A stretch of DNA of 64,000 bases. Origin: Chrysogorgia sp. JL179-B06 (lineage: Eukaryota; Cnidaria; Anthozoa; Scleralcyonacea; Chrysogorgiidae). Positions within the stretch are counted from its first letter, which is position 1, and the number at the start of each line of letters is the position of its first letter. The notes beneath the pieces were generated by a model, which had not been told where the DNA came from, ran no database searches, and saw only the letters and a program-made list of their open reading frames with translations. This document shows positions 1-10,204 of the stretch, piece after piece. The translations under genes and the position numbers were made by a program. Where the stretch lies: positions 2,520,001-2,584,000 of the forward strand of contig JAYKKM010000147.1 in NCBI GenBank assembly GCA_035772405.1, in the 5' to 3' direction.

Positions 1-264
1 ACCATCCGTCCACAACCCTGATGTTTTTAAAAAATATATGGCGCCGCGTGATAATCAAACACGGAGTAAAATTTATATTAAGCCAGTGTCTGAACTACTG
101 ACTCAGTCATTACTTATGCGCAACTCTCATTCACTCTCATCATTGATTTATCCAAGCCACAAGTCTCAAGTTCATACATTCTTCGTATAAATGTGGCTCC
201 GGAACGCGTTCTGGAACGCGTTCTGGACGAGAACGCAGCGTTAGGTTATTTCTGAGCAGCACTC
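1..264. mobile_element. Right end of a Tc1/mariner-type transposon
   Basis: This is the right end of the element seen complete at 23401-25293 and 58919-60827; the window starts inside it. It contains the GAACGCGTT-rich subterminal tract near 196-235 and ends with the terminal inverted repeat GTTAGGTTATTTCTGAGCAG followed by a TA dinucleotide at 265-266. No coding sequence remains in this part. Confidence 0.75.
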
Positions 265-1280
265 TACACAGCGCCTACAATGTATTGAAGATATAATAGA
301 TTCACACAATGTTGGTTGTATGATTTTGCGGATGATTGTCAGATGTATCTAGCTTTTAATTCTGGTGATAAGACATTCGCAATGGAGAAATTAAGAACAC
401 GTATTAATGATATCATTATTTGGAACAAAAGGAATAAATTGTTATGTAATCCAGAAAAGACTGAAATCATCCATTTTTCATCACGCTTTACCAATAATTC
501 ACCTATACACACCTTTACTATTGGTTCGACTGACATCAAACTTACAAATCAATTTAGTAATCTTGGTGTCATTTTCGATTCAAATTTAAATTTCCGTCCG
601 CATATTAACAATATATGTCGCGCGTCACCACTGGCAGGAAGGAAAATTGGTCGTATTCGAAAGTATCTCTCCAGAGATCAGATAGGTAGACTGATACATG
701 CGTTTATAGCATCAAAGTTGGATTATTGTAACAGTCTGTTATATGGCCTTCCCTCCAGTGATATAAACAAACTGCAGCGAATCCAAAATATTGCAGTCAC
801 GTTATTAACTGGTGCCAAACGCAGAGATATTATCACGGAAATTCTTGAGAAATTACACTGGCTACCAATAAAAGCACGGATTGTTTTTAAGATTTTATTG
901 ATCACGTATAAAGCTATACACAACATGGCTCCTATTTATATATCCGACCTTCTCACAAAGTACATTCCAGCACGAAATCTGAGATCTGCCAGTTAGTCAC
1001 TCCTGCAAGTAAGTCAACTCTCTGCCAGTAAGACACTCCTTGTAAGGTGCAGACTCAAACCTATGGACAAAGGTCGTTCTCGTATGCTGCTCCATACCTA
1101 TGGAATTCCCTCCCAGAAGATATTAAAAATTATAATAATATAAGTCTGAATTGACTTTATTATTGTATTTGGAAACATATTTTTAATCATAATTTAAACT
1201 TAGTATATATTTTAGGATCATTGTAAAAAGCATTGAGACTTCGGTTTAATGCGTTTTTAAGAACTTTTATTATTATTATT
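265..1280 (+). pseudogene. LINE reverse transcriptase, C-terminal part, and LINE 3' end
   Basis: The frame around 316-996 carries the catalytic box FADD (the YADD box of LINE reverse transcriptases) near 331, followed by the thumb region with the typical phrase KLDYCNSLLYGLP. The family looks CR1/L2-like (Jockey superfamily). The frame closes at 996, about 140 bases earlier than in the copy at 60879-61706. The 3' end is a TTATTATTATT simple tail at about 1267-1280. The upstream half lies beyond the Tc1 insertion and outside the window. It is an inactive fossil. Confidence 0.75.
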
Positions 1281-1536
1281 CACATCTCTCAGGAGACACC
1301 CAGTGAGAAAACGGTGTTATTGAAACAACGTCCTCAAGATATGAGTCAAATATTCTACCATTGAATGTCATTCCCAGAGCTAGGAATCCCCTCAGTTTTG
1401 TGAATGTTACCAATATATAACTGCTGCGCAGTAACAGATATTCATGATATGGCTGGCTTCATTCAAATATGCGAGTATATTCACAAATCGACCCTCAATC
1501 GTTTGAATATATTACTGCATAGAGATGTGAATAAAC

Positions 1537-1618
1537 CGTAGTCGGTAGGATTTGAACCTACGCGAGGAAACCCCAACAGATTTCTAGTCTGTCGCCTTAA
1601 CCACTCGGCCACGACTAC
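1537..1618 (-). tRNA. tRNA-Ser (AGA)
   Basis: Read on the minus strand it gives a full class II tRNA with the 7 bp acceptor stem GTAGTCG/CGACTAC, discriminator G, a long variable arm and anticodon AGA. The T stem is fully paired. Unlike its sisters it has lost the T-rich terminator: only TTTATT follows the 3' end because a short A-rich segment was deleted, so it may be expressed poorly. Confidence 0.85.
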
Positions 1619-1910
1619 CTATATAGGAAATTAATGCATGCTACTTTAAATTATGCGAAATATACATTTACTTAAAATTGAGAAATTGGATTCACTTTAA
1701 AAGCGAGCGGTTTTTATTGAAACAACGTCCTCTCGATATGCAGTCGAATGCTCTACCATTGAACAACATTGGCAGAGAGTCCCCTCGGTTTTGTCAATGT
1801 TGCCAATATGTAACTACTGCGCAGAAACAGATATTCATGATATGGCTGGCTTCATTCAAATATGCGAGTATACTCACAGTACCGAGATGTGAAATCTGAA
1901 AAAAATAAAT

Positions 1911-1992
1911 CGTAGTCGGCAGGATTTGAACCTACGCGGGGAAACCCCAACAGATTTCTAGTCTGTCGCCTTAACCACTCGGCCACGACTAC
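1911..1992 (-). tRNA. tRNA-Ser (AGA)
   Basis: 82 bases, anticodon AGA, acceptor stem intact, T stem with one G-T wobble. A TTTATTTTTTT run follows the 3' end on the minus strand and fits an RNA polymerase III terminator. It lies 374 bases from the gene at 1537, marking a local duplication absent from units 2 and 3. Confidence 0.88.
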
Positions 1993-2306
1993 CTATATAC
2001 GAAATCAATGCATGCTACTTTAAATTATGCGAAAAATACATTTACTTAAAATTGAGAAATTGGATTCACTTTAAAAGCGAGCGGTTTCTATTGAAACAAC
2101 GTCCTCTCGATATGCAGTGGAATGCTCTACCATTGAACAACATTGGCAGGGAGTCCCCTCAATGTTGCCAATATGTAACTGCTGCGCAGAAGCAGATATT
2201 CATGATATGGCTGGCTTCATTCAAATATGCGAGTATACTCACAAATCGAAACTCAATCGTTTGAATGTATTACTGCATAGAGATGTGAAATCTGAAAAAA
2301 GTAAAC

Positions 2307-2384
2307 CGTAGTCGGCAGGATTTAATACTACGCGACAAACCCCAACAGATTTCTAGTTTGTCTCCTTAACCAGACCACGACTAC
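2307..2384 (-). pseudogene. Pseudo-tRNA-Ser (AGA)
   Basis: Related to the tRNA-Ser genes but with a damaged T arm (TTTAATACTACG instead of TTTGAACCTACG) and a shortened D arm. The AGA anticodon loop survives. The same damaged copy exists in units 2 and 3. Confidence 0.75.
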
Positions 2385-2828
2385 CTAACCACGCATCTAT
2401 TGATACGAAATTTATGCATGCTACTGTAAATTATGCGAAATATCAACTTACTTAAAATCACTTCTTATTGAAATAACGTTCGTTATGCAGTCGAATTCTC
2501 TACCAGTGAGCAACATTGCCAGAGAATCCCCGCAGTTTTGTCAATGTTGACAACATACTGCTATGCCGAAGAAGACGATCTAAAAGTAAATGTAAATCTA
2601 TAAGCATATAGACGCCCAATAAAAATGATAAATTTTCAAATTGATTGCAGTTACATATATGAAAAATTACAAAATGTACGAGAAGGCTAAAAGGGAAATT
2701 CAAAAAGACCATGCCATTTAAAAAAACTATGACTCATCCTAATCACAATCCTAATCCTAACCTAATCAAAGTTAATGAAAAGGTAAAAATTAAGATTCTC
2801 CATTCTTATATTTTTCCAAAATATACGC

Positions 2829-2910
2829 CGTAGTCGGCAGGATTTAAACCTACGCGGAGAAACTTATACATATTTCAAGTATGTCGCATTAACCGCTCAA
2901 ACACGAATAC
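2829..2910 (-). pseudogene. Pseudo-tRNA-Ser (TGA)
   Basis: The tRNA-Ser outline is kept, but the variable arm, D arm (ACCGCTCAAACACG) and acceptor stem (CGAATAC) carry substitutions that break pairing. The anticodon loop reads TGA. Conserved as a pseudogene in units 2 and 3. Confidence 0.7.
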
Positions 2911-3331
2911 CTAACCAGAGAAGTGCAACGCACCTAAGACATATTAGTATAAATTATTCGAAAATTATAATTACTACAATTAAGAAATTGGATACACCAT
3001 ATTATCTATTATAGAGACTGTGCTTTAGAGATATGTGCAAGAAAATGTTAAAGGAGCGGTCAGTATTCAACCAACGTACTCGCAATGCTCTACCACTGAG
3101 CTGAACTGGAATTCCTTTGATGTTTTTAAATTTTGTATTTCTGCTGCACCGCAGGCAAAGATAATCGAACAATAAATATAACCGTCAACATTAAAATCGG
3201 ATAGGAGATGGCCATCGCGATGCTCATTAGTTCGAGACGTGTATTCATGCAGGTACAGAGGCCAGAGGTGATCTAAAATACAAAATACTATGCACAATTA
3301 TTTAGAAATTCACGAGCATGAAAAAGTAAAA

Positions 3332-3402
3332 GGCAGCGATCGAGATTGAACCAACGACCTCTCGATCTGCAGTGGAATGTTCTACTATTGAGCTACACTC
3401 CC
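3332..3402 (-). pseudogene. Pseudo-tRNA-Cys (GCA)
   Basis: The GCA anticodon and most of the tRNA-Cys sequence remain, but the acceptor stem mispairs (GGCAGCG against CACTCCC on the plus strand) and the D arm has a substitution (ACTATTGAGC). Confidence 0.7.
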
Positions 3403-3875
3403 TTTCCATTCGTAAGTTCAATTTTCAATATATACTGCATAGCATAGTCACAGAATGTAAGAATAAATAAGTCCCGCCCCTTCACATCACTCAGGAAACG
3501 CCCAGTGAGAAAACGGTTTGCTATTGAACAAATCCTCTCGACATGGCTAATTTGGAATCCGTAAACGGTCGGCACCACCTTTAGTGGTCGGTAGCATCTT
3601 TTTATTATGTATATTACAATGGATTACATAAATATTGATTAATTATCAACCAAATATTTCAAGTTCGCTTGCATAGCTGAGTGGTCTGTTTATATTTACA
3701 TGTATTTACATGTGAGGCCTTTACCGTTAGTTATTTCAATTTTGTATAGACTTAGCAACGCAGAATCAGAGAATGTAACAATAAATATGGCTGGTACATT
3801 TAAATATGCCAGTATCCTCACCAATTGAGCTGTATTGCTTTACAGAGATATGCAGAAATCTCACAAAAAATAAAA

Positions 3876-3957
3876 CGTAGTCGGCAGGATTTGAACCTAG
3901 GCGGGGAAACCCCAACAGATTTCGAGTCTGTCGCCTTAACCACTCGGCCACGACTAC
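3876..3957 (-). tRNA. tRNA-Ser (CGA)
   Basis: 82 bases with intact acceptor stem, discriminator G, long variable arm and anticodon CGA, followed by a TTTTATTTTTT terminator on the minus strand. One T-stem pair is lost (CCTAGGC where others have CCTACGC), so function is likely but not certain. The unit 2 copy is truncated by a deletion. Confidence 0.75.
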
Positions 3958-4447
3958 CCAACCAGGTAGTTAAATATAAAAAAATCGTGCATGCTACTTT
4001 AATTTATGCGAAAGATACATTTACTTAAATTCGGTTGATTTTCGCACAGTAAGACTACTCGCGGTGAGATCCTCGTTCGTTTTTCTGTATAGCTGAACAG
4101 AGATGAGAAATCTAAAAAGAAATAATAATATCATGCCAAAAGTACAACTACTTTACTAACCATAAAAAAATTGATTTCACCATATTATCTGTTAGTGAAG
4201 ACTGTGATTTAGAAACCTTGACATAAAAGTAAAAGGAAGTCAAATGCTCTACCACCGAGCAGCACTGCCTTTAGCGTTAGTTATTTCAATTTTGTATGTA
4301 CAGTATGTTCCTGCAGTGCAGAGTCAGAGAGTGTAAAAATAAATATGGATACCGCCTACATTCAAATATGAGAATATCCTCACAAATCGACCCTCGATCG
4401 TTTGAATGTATTGCTTTACAGAGATGTGAAATCTCAAAAAAATAAAA

Positions 4448-4526
4448 CGTAGTCGGCAGGATTTTAACCTACGCTGGGAAACCCCAGCTTTCGTGTCTGA
4501 CTCCTTAACCGCTAGGCCAGGACTAC
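4448..4526 (-). pseudogene. Pseudo-tRNA-Ser (CGA-like)
   Basis: The Ser-type outline is preserved with a CGA-like anticodon loop, but the anticodon stem and variable arm are rearranged (CCCAGCTTTCGTGTCTGA) and three bases are missing. Unlikely to fold normally. Confidence 0.65.
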
Positions 4527-5009
4527 ATAACCGCTCTTGTGTTGATAAGAGATTTATGCATGCTACTGTAAATTATGTGAAATATCAATTTACTTAAAAT
4601 CGCTTGATTTTCTAACTTTAAAAGTGAAATCGTTATGCAGTCGATTTCTCTACCACTGAGTAACATTGCCAAAGAGTCTTCGCAATTTTGTCAATGTTGG
4701 CAACATACTGCTATGCCGAAGAAGACGATCTAAAAGTAAATTCAAATATAAGTATTGACGCGCCAAACAAAAATGTCAAATTTTCGAAGGTATAGAAGTT
4801 ACATAATGAGAAGTTACAAAATGCACGACAAGGCTAAAAAGTCCATGCCATTTTCAATAACTAGTCTAATCCTGATCACAATCCTAACTCTAACCGCGAT
4901 CCTAACATTAAACCTAACCCTAACCGTAGCTAATCCTAACCAAACCAAAAATAAAGAAAAGAAAAAATGGAGCGACCCTCCTTCATCCATTTCCAAATAA
5001 ATAATACGC

Positions 5010-5090
5010 CGTAGTCGGCAGGATTTGAACCTGCGCGGGAAACCCCAACAGATTTCAAGTCTGTCGCCTTAACCACTCGGCCACGACTAC
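5010..5090 (-). tRNA. tRNA-Ser (TGA)
   Basis: 81 bases, perfect acceptor stem, perfectly paired T stem (GCAGG/CCTGC) and anticodon TGA. The variable arm is one base shorter than in the AGA genes. There is no long T run immediately downstream. The same sequence occurs in unit 2 at 29387-29467. Confidence 0.88.
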
Positions 5091-5535
5091 CTAACCGTAG
5101 AAGAACAACGCATGAAGTAATGCATGTTAGTATAAATTATTCGAAAATTATAATTATTAATTAAGAAATTGGATACACCAGCTTATCTATTATAAAGGCT
5201 GTGCTTGAGAGATCTGCGCATGGAAACGGAAAAGGGAGAAGTCGTTATTCAACCAACTCCCTCTCAATCTCCAGTAGAATGCTATACCCCAACGTTGCAC
5301 TCCTGTTCCTTTATTTAATTTTGCACGTATACTGCATCGCAGGCAAATATAATCTAATATATAACCGTCAACACTAAAATATATAACCGTCAACACTAAA
5401 ATCGGATAGGAGATGGCCAGCGCGATGCTCATTAGTTCGAGATGTGTATTGATGCAGGCACAGAGGCGAGAGATTATATAAAATACAAAATACTATGCAC
5501 AATTATTTAGAAATTCACGAGCATGAAAAAGTAAA

Positions 5536-5607
5536 AGGGAGCGATCGGGATTGAACCAACGACCTCTCGATCTGCAGTTGAATGCTCTACCACTGAGCTA
5601 CACTCCC
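5536..5607 (-). tRNA. tRNA-Cys (GCA)
   Basis: 72 bases on the minus strand with acceptor stem GGGAGTG/CGCTCCC (one G-T pair), discriminator T, anticodon GCA and a TTTT terminator just downstream. The anticodon stem has one A-C mismatch that the unit 2 copy (30103-30174) does not have, so this copy may be slightly impaired. Confidence 0.82.
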
Positions 5608-5689
5608 TTTCCTTTCGTTTGTTCAATTTTCAATATATACAGCATAGCAGATTCACAGAATGTAAGAATAAAGAAGGCCCGCCCCTTCA

Positions 5690-5778
5690 AGGAGGAAAGG
5701 AGAAAACAAAGAAAACATGCTTGTGTTCTTTCACGGATTTTAAAACTCTATCCAAAACTGTTATTCAACGAATAATTA
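5690..5778 (+). mobile_element. LINE 5' fragment up to the Polinton insertion
   Basis: The LINE sequence begins at about 5690. The flanking phrase GCCCCTTCA continues uninterrupted into CATCACTCAGG at a related empty site (about 3478-3495), so the LINE appears to have inserted there. The LINE is cut at 5779 by the Polinton and resumes at 22770. Confidence 0.6.
5773..5778. repeat. Polinton target-site duplication (left)
   Basis: TAATTA, repeated exactly at 22764-22769. A 6 bp duplication is usual for Polintons. The unit 2 copy of this locus has a single TAATTA at 30340-30345. Confidence 0.92.
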
Positions 5779-5996
5779 AGTAGTATAGAAAGTGGGGCTA
5801 CCGGCGCATTTTTCCATTTTTCATGTCTCAACTTTTTTCTCTGGAGAACGCAGCACTTTTACTGTTTTTGGATTCCGCATATATCTCTCGAGCAAATATG
5901 TTGAATCCAAAAACAGAAAAAGTGCTTGGTTCTCCAGAGAAGTCGAGACATTCAAATGGAAAAAGTTCGCCGTTAGCCCCACTTTCGAGACTACTA
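5779..5996. repeat. Left Polinton terminus: inverted repeat folded as a long hairpin
   Basis: The outer about 47 bases match the right terminus in inverted orientation. The whole segment also folds on itself: GAAAGTGGGGCTACC near 5787 pairs with the block at 5974-5988, and TCTGGAGAACGCAGCACTTT pairs imperfectly with the block near 5918-5942. The apex lies around 5878-5905. Confidence 0.8.
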
Positions 5997-8900
5997 ATAG
6001 GCGATGTGTCGCATGGTTTGAAGTCTATGAGACATGTGTCAGCTAGTAGGCTACAGAGTGAGGTGTCTAGACGTGGGGCTGCTGCTGGTGAGGATGTTGC
6101 TCGTAATAAGACTATGTCAAGTGATATTACACATGATCCTGATATGAACTTTATTTCAGGTCATGAGTCGAGTGGGGCTCGTGGTTCGAAAAGGTCTAAG
6201 GACTTAGCTATATTAAATAATAAAACGACTCGTGTGAAAATGTCTGAGAGTAAACGTAACTCTATTGTGGATGGTAATGTTGCTCGTAGTGGTACGCTGT
6301 CGAGCGGTGGTGCACGTGGTCCTGCTATAGGTTCTGGTGACTTAGTTATGCCTAATATTAAGATGAGTTTTCTAGAGAGGATGTCTGGCTATCTAGCTGA
6401 CGCTAAAGCATTGGGGTATAAGTGGATGGACCTTATTAGAAAGGTATCTAGAGAGGGTGTTATTAGTAGAGTCACCAGAGTTAGGGAGGTCAGAAAGATT
6501 CGAGAGGCTAGACGTGATCTTAGACGATATGTTAAGAGGTCACGATTAAGTCAGGAGGTCTCAGACAAAGAGTATGAGAGAATCACTAACCTTATTGCTA
6601 AGACGCGTCCTACTGTAGTGCAAAGGAGAGTTGCTCTCAAAGGGTACACCAAGTCGTATAGTGTTGAGGTGGTCGACAATAAGGATCCACTAAAACAACT
6701 AGTCAAGACTAGAGGAGTAGTAGGCTCGGCTTTACAGAAAGAGTTAGAGAGACTGAAAGGTTTAAAGTTTTCTGAGACGTTGAAAGTGACTCTAGAGAAA
6801 CAAATTGGTGACGGAGAGTCTGTGTTTAAGACAGCCTTCTTCAATAGTGTGATCAAAACAGTGGTTACTAGTATTGATATTAGTGAGACTACGAAGCAAG
6901 CTAGTGAGGAGATAGTAAATCGTATAGCTGTATGGTTGTCAGAAGGGTCTGGGTGGGTTGTAGACAGTGTTATTGACCACTATATTAATGTGGTAGTGTA
7001 TATACCTCTTAAAGGATCGAGTTATATTGAGCTACCGGAAGAGTTGAGGAACGCGTCGAAAGGTTTGATTAATATAAAGAATGAAGATGATAAGTGTTTC
7101 ATGTGGTGTCACGTGTTGCACAAATGTCCTGTGGGAAAGGATCCGCAGAGAGTGTCAAAACACAAGAAGAACGTAGGTTCTGTCAATTATGAAGGAGTGA
7201 GATTTCCAGTGGATACGAAACAGTACAAAAAGATTGAGAGGCAGAATGATATTAGCATCAGCGTGTTTGGGTATGAGGACAAGCAGCCATTCCCTATCTA
7301 CGTTTCTGAGGAGAAGTGTGAGGATCATATGGACCTGCTGCTAATAACGAATGGTGTTAAACGACACTACGTGTACATCAAAGACTTTGGTAGGTTTATG
7401 TTCGGTCAGTCTAATCACAAGTGTCGCAAGAATATCTGTAGATACTGTCTTCAATGTTTTACTACCAATGAGATTCTAGAGAATCATAAGGAGGTTTGTA
7501 TGGTGGTAAATGGTAAGCAAGCGATCAAGATGCCAGCTGAAGAAGACAGTACTCTTGAGTACGTAAACTATCACAAACAATTAGAGGTACCATTCGTGAT
7601 ATACGCAGACTTCGAGGCTATCACAGAGAAGGTCGACAACGTGACACCACTTACAGGATCGTACACTAGTGAGTACCAAAGACACACGGACTGTGGGTAT
7701 GGGTACAAAGTAGTATGCTGTTACGATGATAAATATAGTAAACCAGTAGAGATGTTTCGAGGTAAGAACGCAGTTAGGAAGTTCATGAAAAAGATGCTAG
7801 AGGAGGTTAAATACTGCAAGAAAGTCAGAAAGGAGCATTTTAATAAGGACATGGTGATGACCATAGCTGACAAGGTTAACTTCAAGGAAGCGACTAAATG
7901 TCATATTTGTGATAGAGAATACAAAAGGGGACAAGTGAGAGTTGGAGATCATTGTCATGTCACTGGTAAGTATAGAGGTTCGGCACATCAGTTATGTAAT
8001 AGGAACTATAGACTGACTGATAAGATACCTGTCATATTCCATAATCTAAGAGGGTACGATAGTCACTTCATAATGCAAGAGATAGGTAAGATAGGTCAGA
8101 AAATCAACGTCATACCAAATAATATGGAGAAATATATGGCATTCATGTTAGGTAAACATCTAGTGTTTCTAGATAGTTTCCAATTCATGAGCTCTAGTCT
8201 AGCCAACCTGGTGAACAACCTACCAAAGGAATGTCTCAAGTATACGTCTGAACTATTTAAAGGCGAGGAGCTAGAGTTGGTGTCGCGAAAAGGTGTGTAC
8301 CCATATGACTATATGGATAGTTTCGATAAGTTTAACGAACTTGAGTTGCCATCAAAGGAGAGTTTCTACAGCATCCTAAACGACGAGCATGTGTCAGACA
8401 CAGACTACGAGCACGCTCAAGAAGTGTGGAGGACAATGGGTGTGGAGAATATGGGTGAGTACCACGACCTATACCTAAAGTCTGACGTGTTGCTACTGGC
8501 TGACGTGTTCGAGAACTTTAGAAGAACGTGTAAACAGTACTACCAGTTAGATCCTTGTCATTACTTCACATCACCTGGACTATCGTGGGACGCTGCTCTA
8601 AAGATGACAGGAGTGGAACTAAAGTTAATGACTAACATTGATATGTTTCAGTTCATCGAGAAAGGAATGCGGGGTGGTGTCTCCTGCATAACACATAGGC
8701 ACGGAGAAGCTAATAACAAATACATGAAAGGGTATGATAGTAGTAAACCATCGAAACATATCGTATACTTAGATGCTAATAACCTTTGTGGTTGGGCTAT
8801 GTGTCAGTATCTACCGACTGGTGGGTTTGAGTGGGTCGAAGGTTTTGACATCAACAATCTAGATAAATATAACAACGACTCAGACAAAGGGTTGATACTC

Positions 8901-10028
8901 GAGGTTGATTTAGAGTATCCAGAGGAGTTGCACGATCTTCACAACGACTATCCTTTAGCCCCTGAGAGGATGAAAGTAAGTAGTGATATGTTGTCAAACT
9001 ATTGTAAGACAATACAAAATAAGTTTAAGATATCTGTAGGAGAGGTTGCAAAACTTATACCTAACCTAAACGATAAGAGTAAGTACGTCGTTCATTATAG
9101 AAACCTACAATTATACAAGAGTTTGGGAATGAAGGTTAAGAAGATACATAGAGTACTTCAGTTCGATCAGTCACCATGGCTCAAGCAATATATCGACTTT
9201 AATACAGACAAGAGGACCCAAGCGAAGAACGACTTTGAGAAGGATTTCTTCAAGCTCATGAATAATAGTGTATTCGGAAAGACTATGGAGAATCTACGAA
9301 AGCGTGTGAACGTGGAGTTAGTAACAGACAAGGAAAAACTGAAGAAACTAACGTCAAAACCAACCTTTGTGAGCAGTAAGATATTTGACAATAACTTGGT
9401 AGCAGTTCACAAGATCAAAGAGATACTAACTCTAAATAGACCAGCATACGTAGGTATGTGTATTCTAGACCTATCAAAGACATTGATGTACGACTTCCAC
9501 TACAATAACATCAAAAAGGAGTATGGCAACAAAGCCAAACTACTATTCACAGACACGGATAGTCTAATGTATGAGATTAAGACGGAGGATGTGTACAAAG
9601 ACATGTACGCTAACAAAGAAGTGTTTGACTTTAGTGGATATGACAAGTCATCTCCTTACTTCGACCCAACTAACAAGAAGGTTATTGGTAAAATGAAGGA
9701 TGAGACATTAGGAGTCCCAATCGTTGAGTTCGTTGGTTTAAGGTCGAAAATGTATAGCTACATAAAAGAGGACGGAAAAGGTGGGAAGACTGCTAAAGGT
9801 ATTAAGAGTACCATTAGAAACAATATAAGACACGACAACTATAAAAGTGTCCTGGCAAATGGTGAGCAAATGTCTCACATAATTAAAACTATTCGCAGCA
9901 AGAGCCACCAACTAGGAAGCTATGAAATAAATAAGATATCCTTAAGTTGCTTTGACGACAAGCGACATATACTACCAGACGGTGTGTCTAGCTATGCGTA
10001 TGGACATTACAAAATAGTCCAGAACTAG
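5823..10028 (+). CDS. Protein-primed DNA polymerase B (Polinton type)
   Basis: This would replicate the element, using a protein primer at the ends. Counting from 5823, the order is a basic N-terminal region, a CCHH-like finger (about 534-560), exonuclease motif I YADFEAI with D596, a Cys/His endonuclease VII-like insert (about 692-727, DHCHVTGKYRGSAHQLCN), exonuclease II FHNLRGYDSHF, exonuclease III SDVLLLADVF, polymerase A DANNLCGW, polymerase B NNSVFGKTMEN, polymerase C TDTDS (D1244, D1246) and the SKMYSY motif. All catalytic residues are present. The first ATG lies inside the terminal hairpin, so the natural start may be further in, for example near 6028 or 6115. The 3' end overlaps the convergent small gene at 10025. 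Confidence 0.95.
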   Translation: MSQLFSLENAALLLFLDSAYISRANMLNPKTEKVLGSPEKSRHSNGKSSPLAPLSRLLIGDVSHGLKSMRHVSASRLQSEVSRRGAAAGEDVARNKTMSSDITHDPDMNFISGHESSGARGSKRSKDLAILNNKTTRVKMSESKRNSIVDGNVARSGTLSSGGARGPAIGSGDLVMPNIKMSFLERMSGYLADAKALGYKWMDLIRKVSREGVISRVTRVREVRKIREARRDLRRYVKRSRLSQEVSDKEYERITNLIAKTRPTVVQRRVALKGYTKSYSVEVVDNKDPLKQLVKTRGVVGSALQKELERLKGLKFSETLKVTLEKQIGDGESVFKTAFFNSVIKTVVTSIDISETTKQASEEIVNRIAVWLSEGSGWVVDSVIDHYINVVVYIPLKGSSYIELPEELRNASKGLINIKNEDDKCFMWCHVLHKCPVGKDPQRVSKHKKNVGSVNYEGVRFPVDTKQYKKIERQNDISISVFGYEDKQPFPIYVSEEKCEDHMDLLLITNGVKRHYVYIKDFGRFMFGQSNHKCRKNICRYCLQCFTTNEILENHKEVCMVVNGKQAIKMPAEEDSTLEYVNYHKQLEVPFVIYADFEAITEKVDNVTPLTGSYTSEYQRHTDCGYGYKVVCCYDDKYSKPVEMFRGKNAVRKFMKKMLEEVKYCKKVRKEHFNKDMVMTIADKVNFKEATKCHICDREYKRGQVRVGDHCHVTGKYRGSAHQLCNRNYRLTDKIPVIFHNLRGYDSHFIMQEIGKIGQKINVIPNNMEKYMAFMLGKHLVFLDSFQFMSSSLANLVNNLPKECLKYTSELFKGEELELVSRKGVYPYDYMDSFDKFNELELPSKESFYSILNDEHVSDTDYEHAQEVWRTMGVENMGEYHDLYLKSDVLLLADVFENFRRTCKQYYQLDPCHYFTSPGLSWDAALKMTGVELKLMTNIDMFQFIEKGMRGGVSCITHRHGEANNKYMKGYDSSKPSKHIVYLDANNLCGWAMCQYLPTGGFEWVEGFDINNLDKYNNDSDKGLILEVDLEYPEELHDLHNDYPLAPERMKVSSDMLSNYCKTIQNKFKISVGEVAKLIPNLNDKSKYVVHYRNLQLYKSLGMKVKKIHRVLQFDQSPWLKQYIDFNTDKRTQAKNDFEKDFFKLMNNSVFGKTMENLRKRVNVELVTDKEKLKKLTSKPTFVSSKIFDNNLVAVHKIKEILTLNRPAYVGMCILDLSKTLMYDFHYNNIKKEYGNKAKLLFTDTDSLMYEIKTEDVYKDMYANKEVFDFSGYDKSSPYFDPTNKKVIGKMKDETLGVPIVEFVGLRSKMYSYIKEDGKGGKTAKGIKSTIRNNIRHDNYKSVLANGEQMSHIIKTIRSKSHQLGSYEINKISLSCFDDKRHILPDGVSSYAYGHYKIVQN

Positions 10029-10204
10029 CTGTTTAAATTTCTAAAATGTTTTTTAGTCTTGATGTGTTTATATTTAGAGGTCACGTGGTACGACCGATCG
10101 CACGTCTCACACACCCACTTATGAGTTCTCATCCACTCTTTGGTTTGAGCTCTGGATGCTATCAAAGCTTCTTCTTTGGTTTGGTAAATTTTTGGTCTTG
10201 CCAT
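10025..10204 (-). CDS. Small zinc-finger-like protein, 59 aa
   Basis: The frame encodes 59 residues starting MARPKIYQTKEEALIA and holding one compact finger (CETCDRSYHVTSKYKHIKTK, a C2H2/C2HC pattern). It starts in a TATATAATG context where the last base of the upstream stop codon is the first of this start. Its end overlaps the end of the polymerase gene by four bases on the opposite strand. It may be a DNA-binding accessory protein. Confidence 0.65.
   Translation of the reverse strand: MARPKIYQTKEEALIASRAQTKEWMRTHKWVCETCDRSYHVTSKYKHIKTKKHFRNLNS

Larger units (their letters stand above)
1281..5689 (-). repeat. tRNA-Ser / tRNA-Cys gene cluster with many decayed copies
   Basis: The region alternates tRNA-Ser-like blocks (GTAGTCGGCAGGATTTGAAC read on the plus strand) with tRNA-Cys-like blocks (GCAGTCGAATGCTCTACC), all on the minus strand, separated by AT-rich spacers that are themselves repeated, including the phrase ATGCATGCTACTTTAAATTATGCG. 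Intact genes are listed separately. The remainder, such as 1705-1790, 2080-2160, 2465-2530, 3058-3115 and 4235-4275, are Cys-like or Ser-like remnants too degraded to fold. The spacers hold no protein-coding gene. Short CCTAA-rich tracts at 2740-2765 and 4870-4940 resemble degenerate telomeric repeats. Confidence 0.75.

Noticed and set aside
1678..2311. Repeated ORFs starting MRNWIHFKSERF
   Set aside because: They read through tRNA-cluster spacers and tRNA-Cys remnants; similarity among them reflects DNA duplication, not protein conservation.
4870..4940. Telomere-like CCTAA repeats indicating a chromosome end
   Set aside because: Short, degenerate, and inside a tandem unit repeated elsewhere; no long telomeric array.
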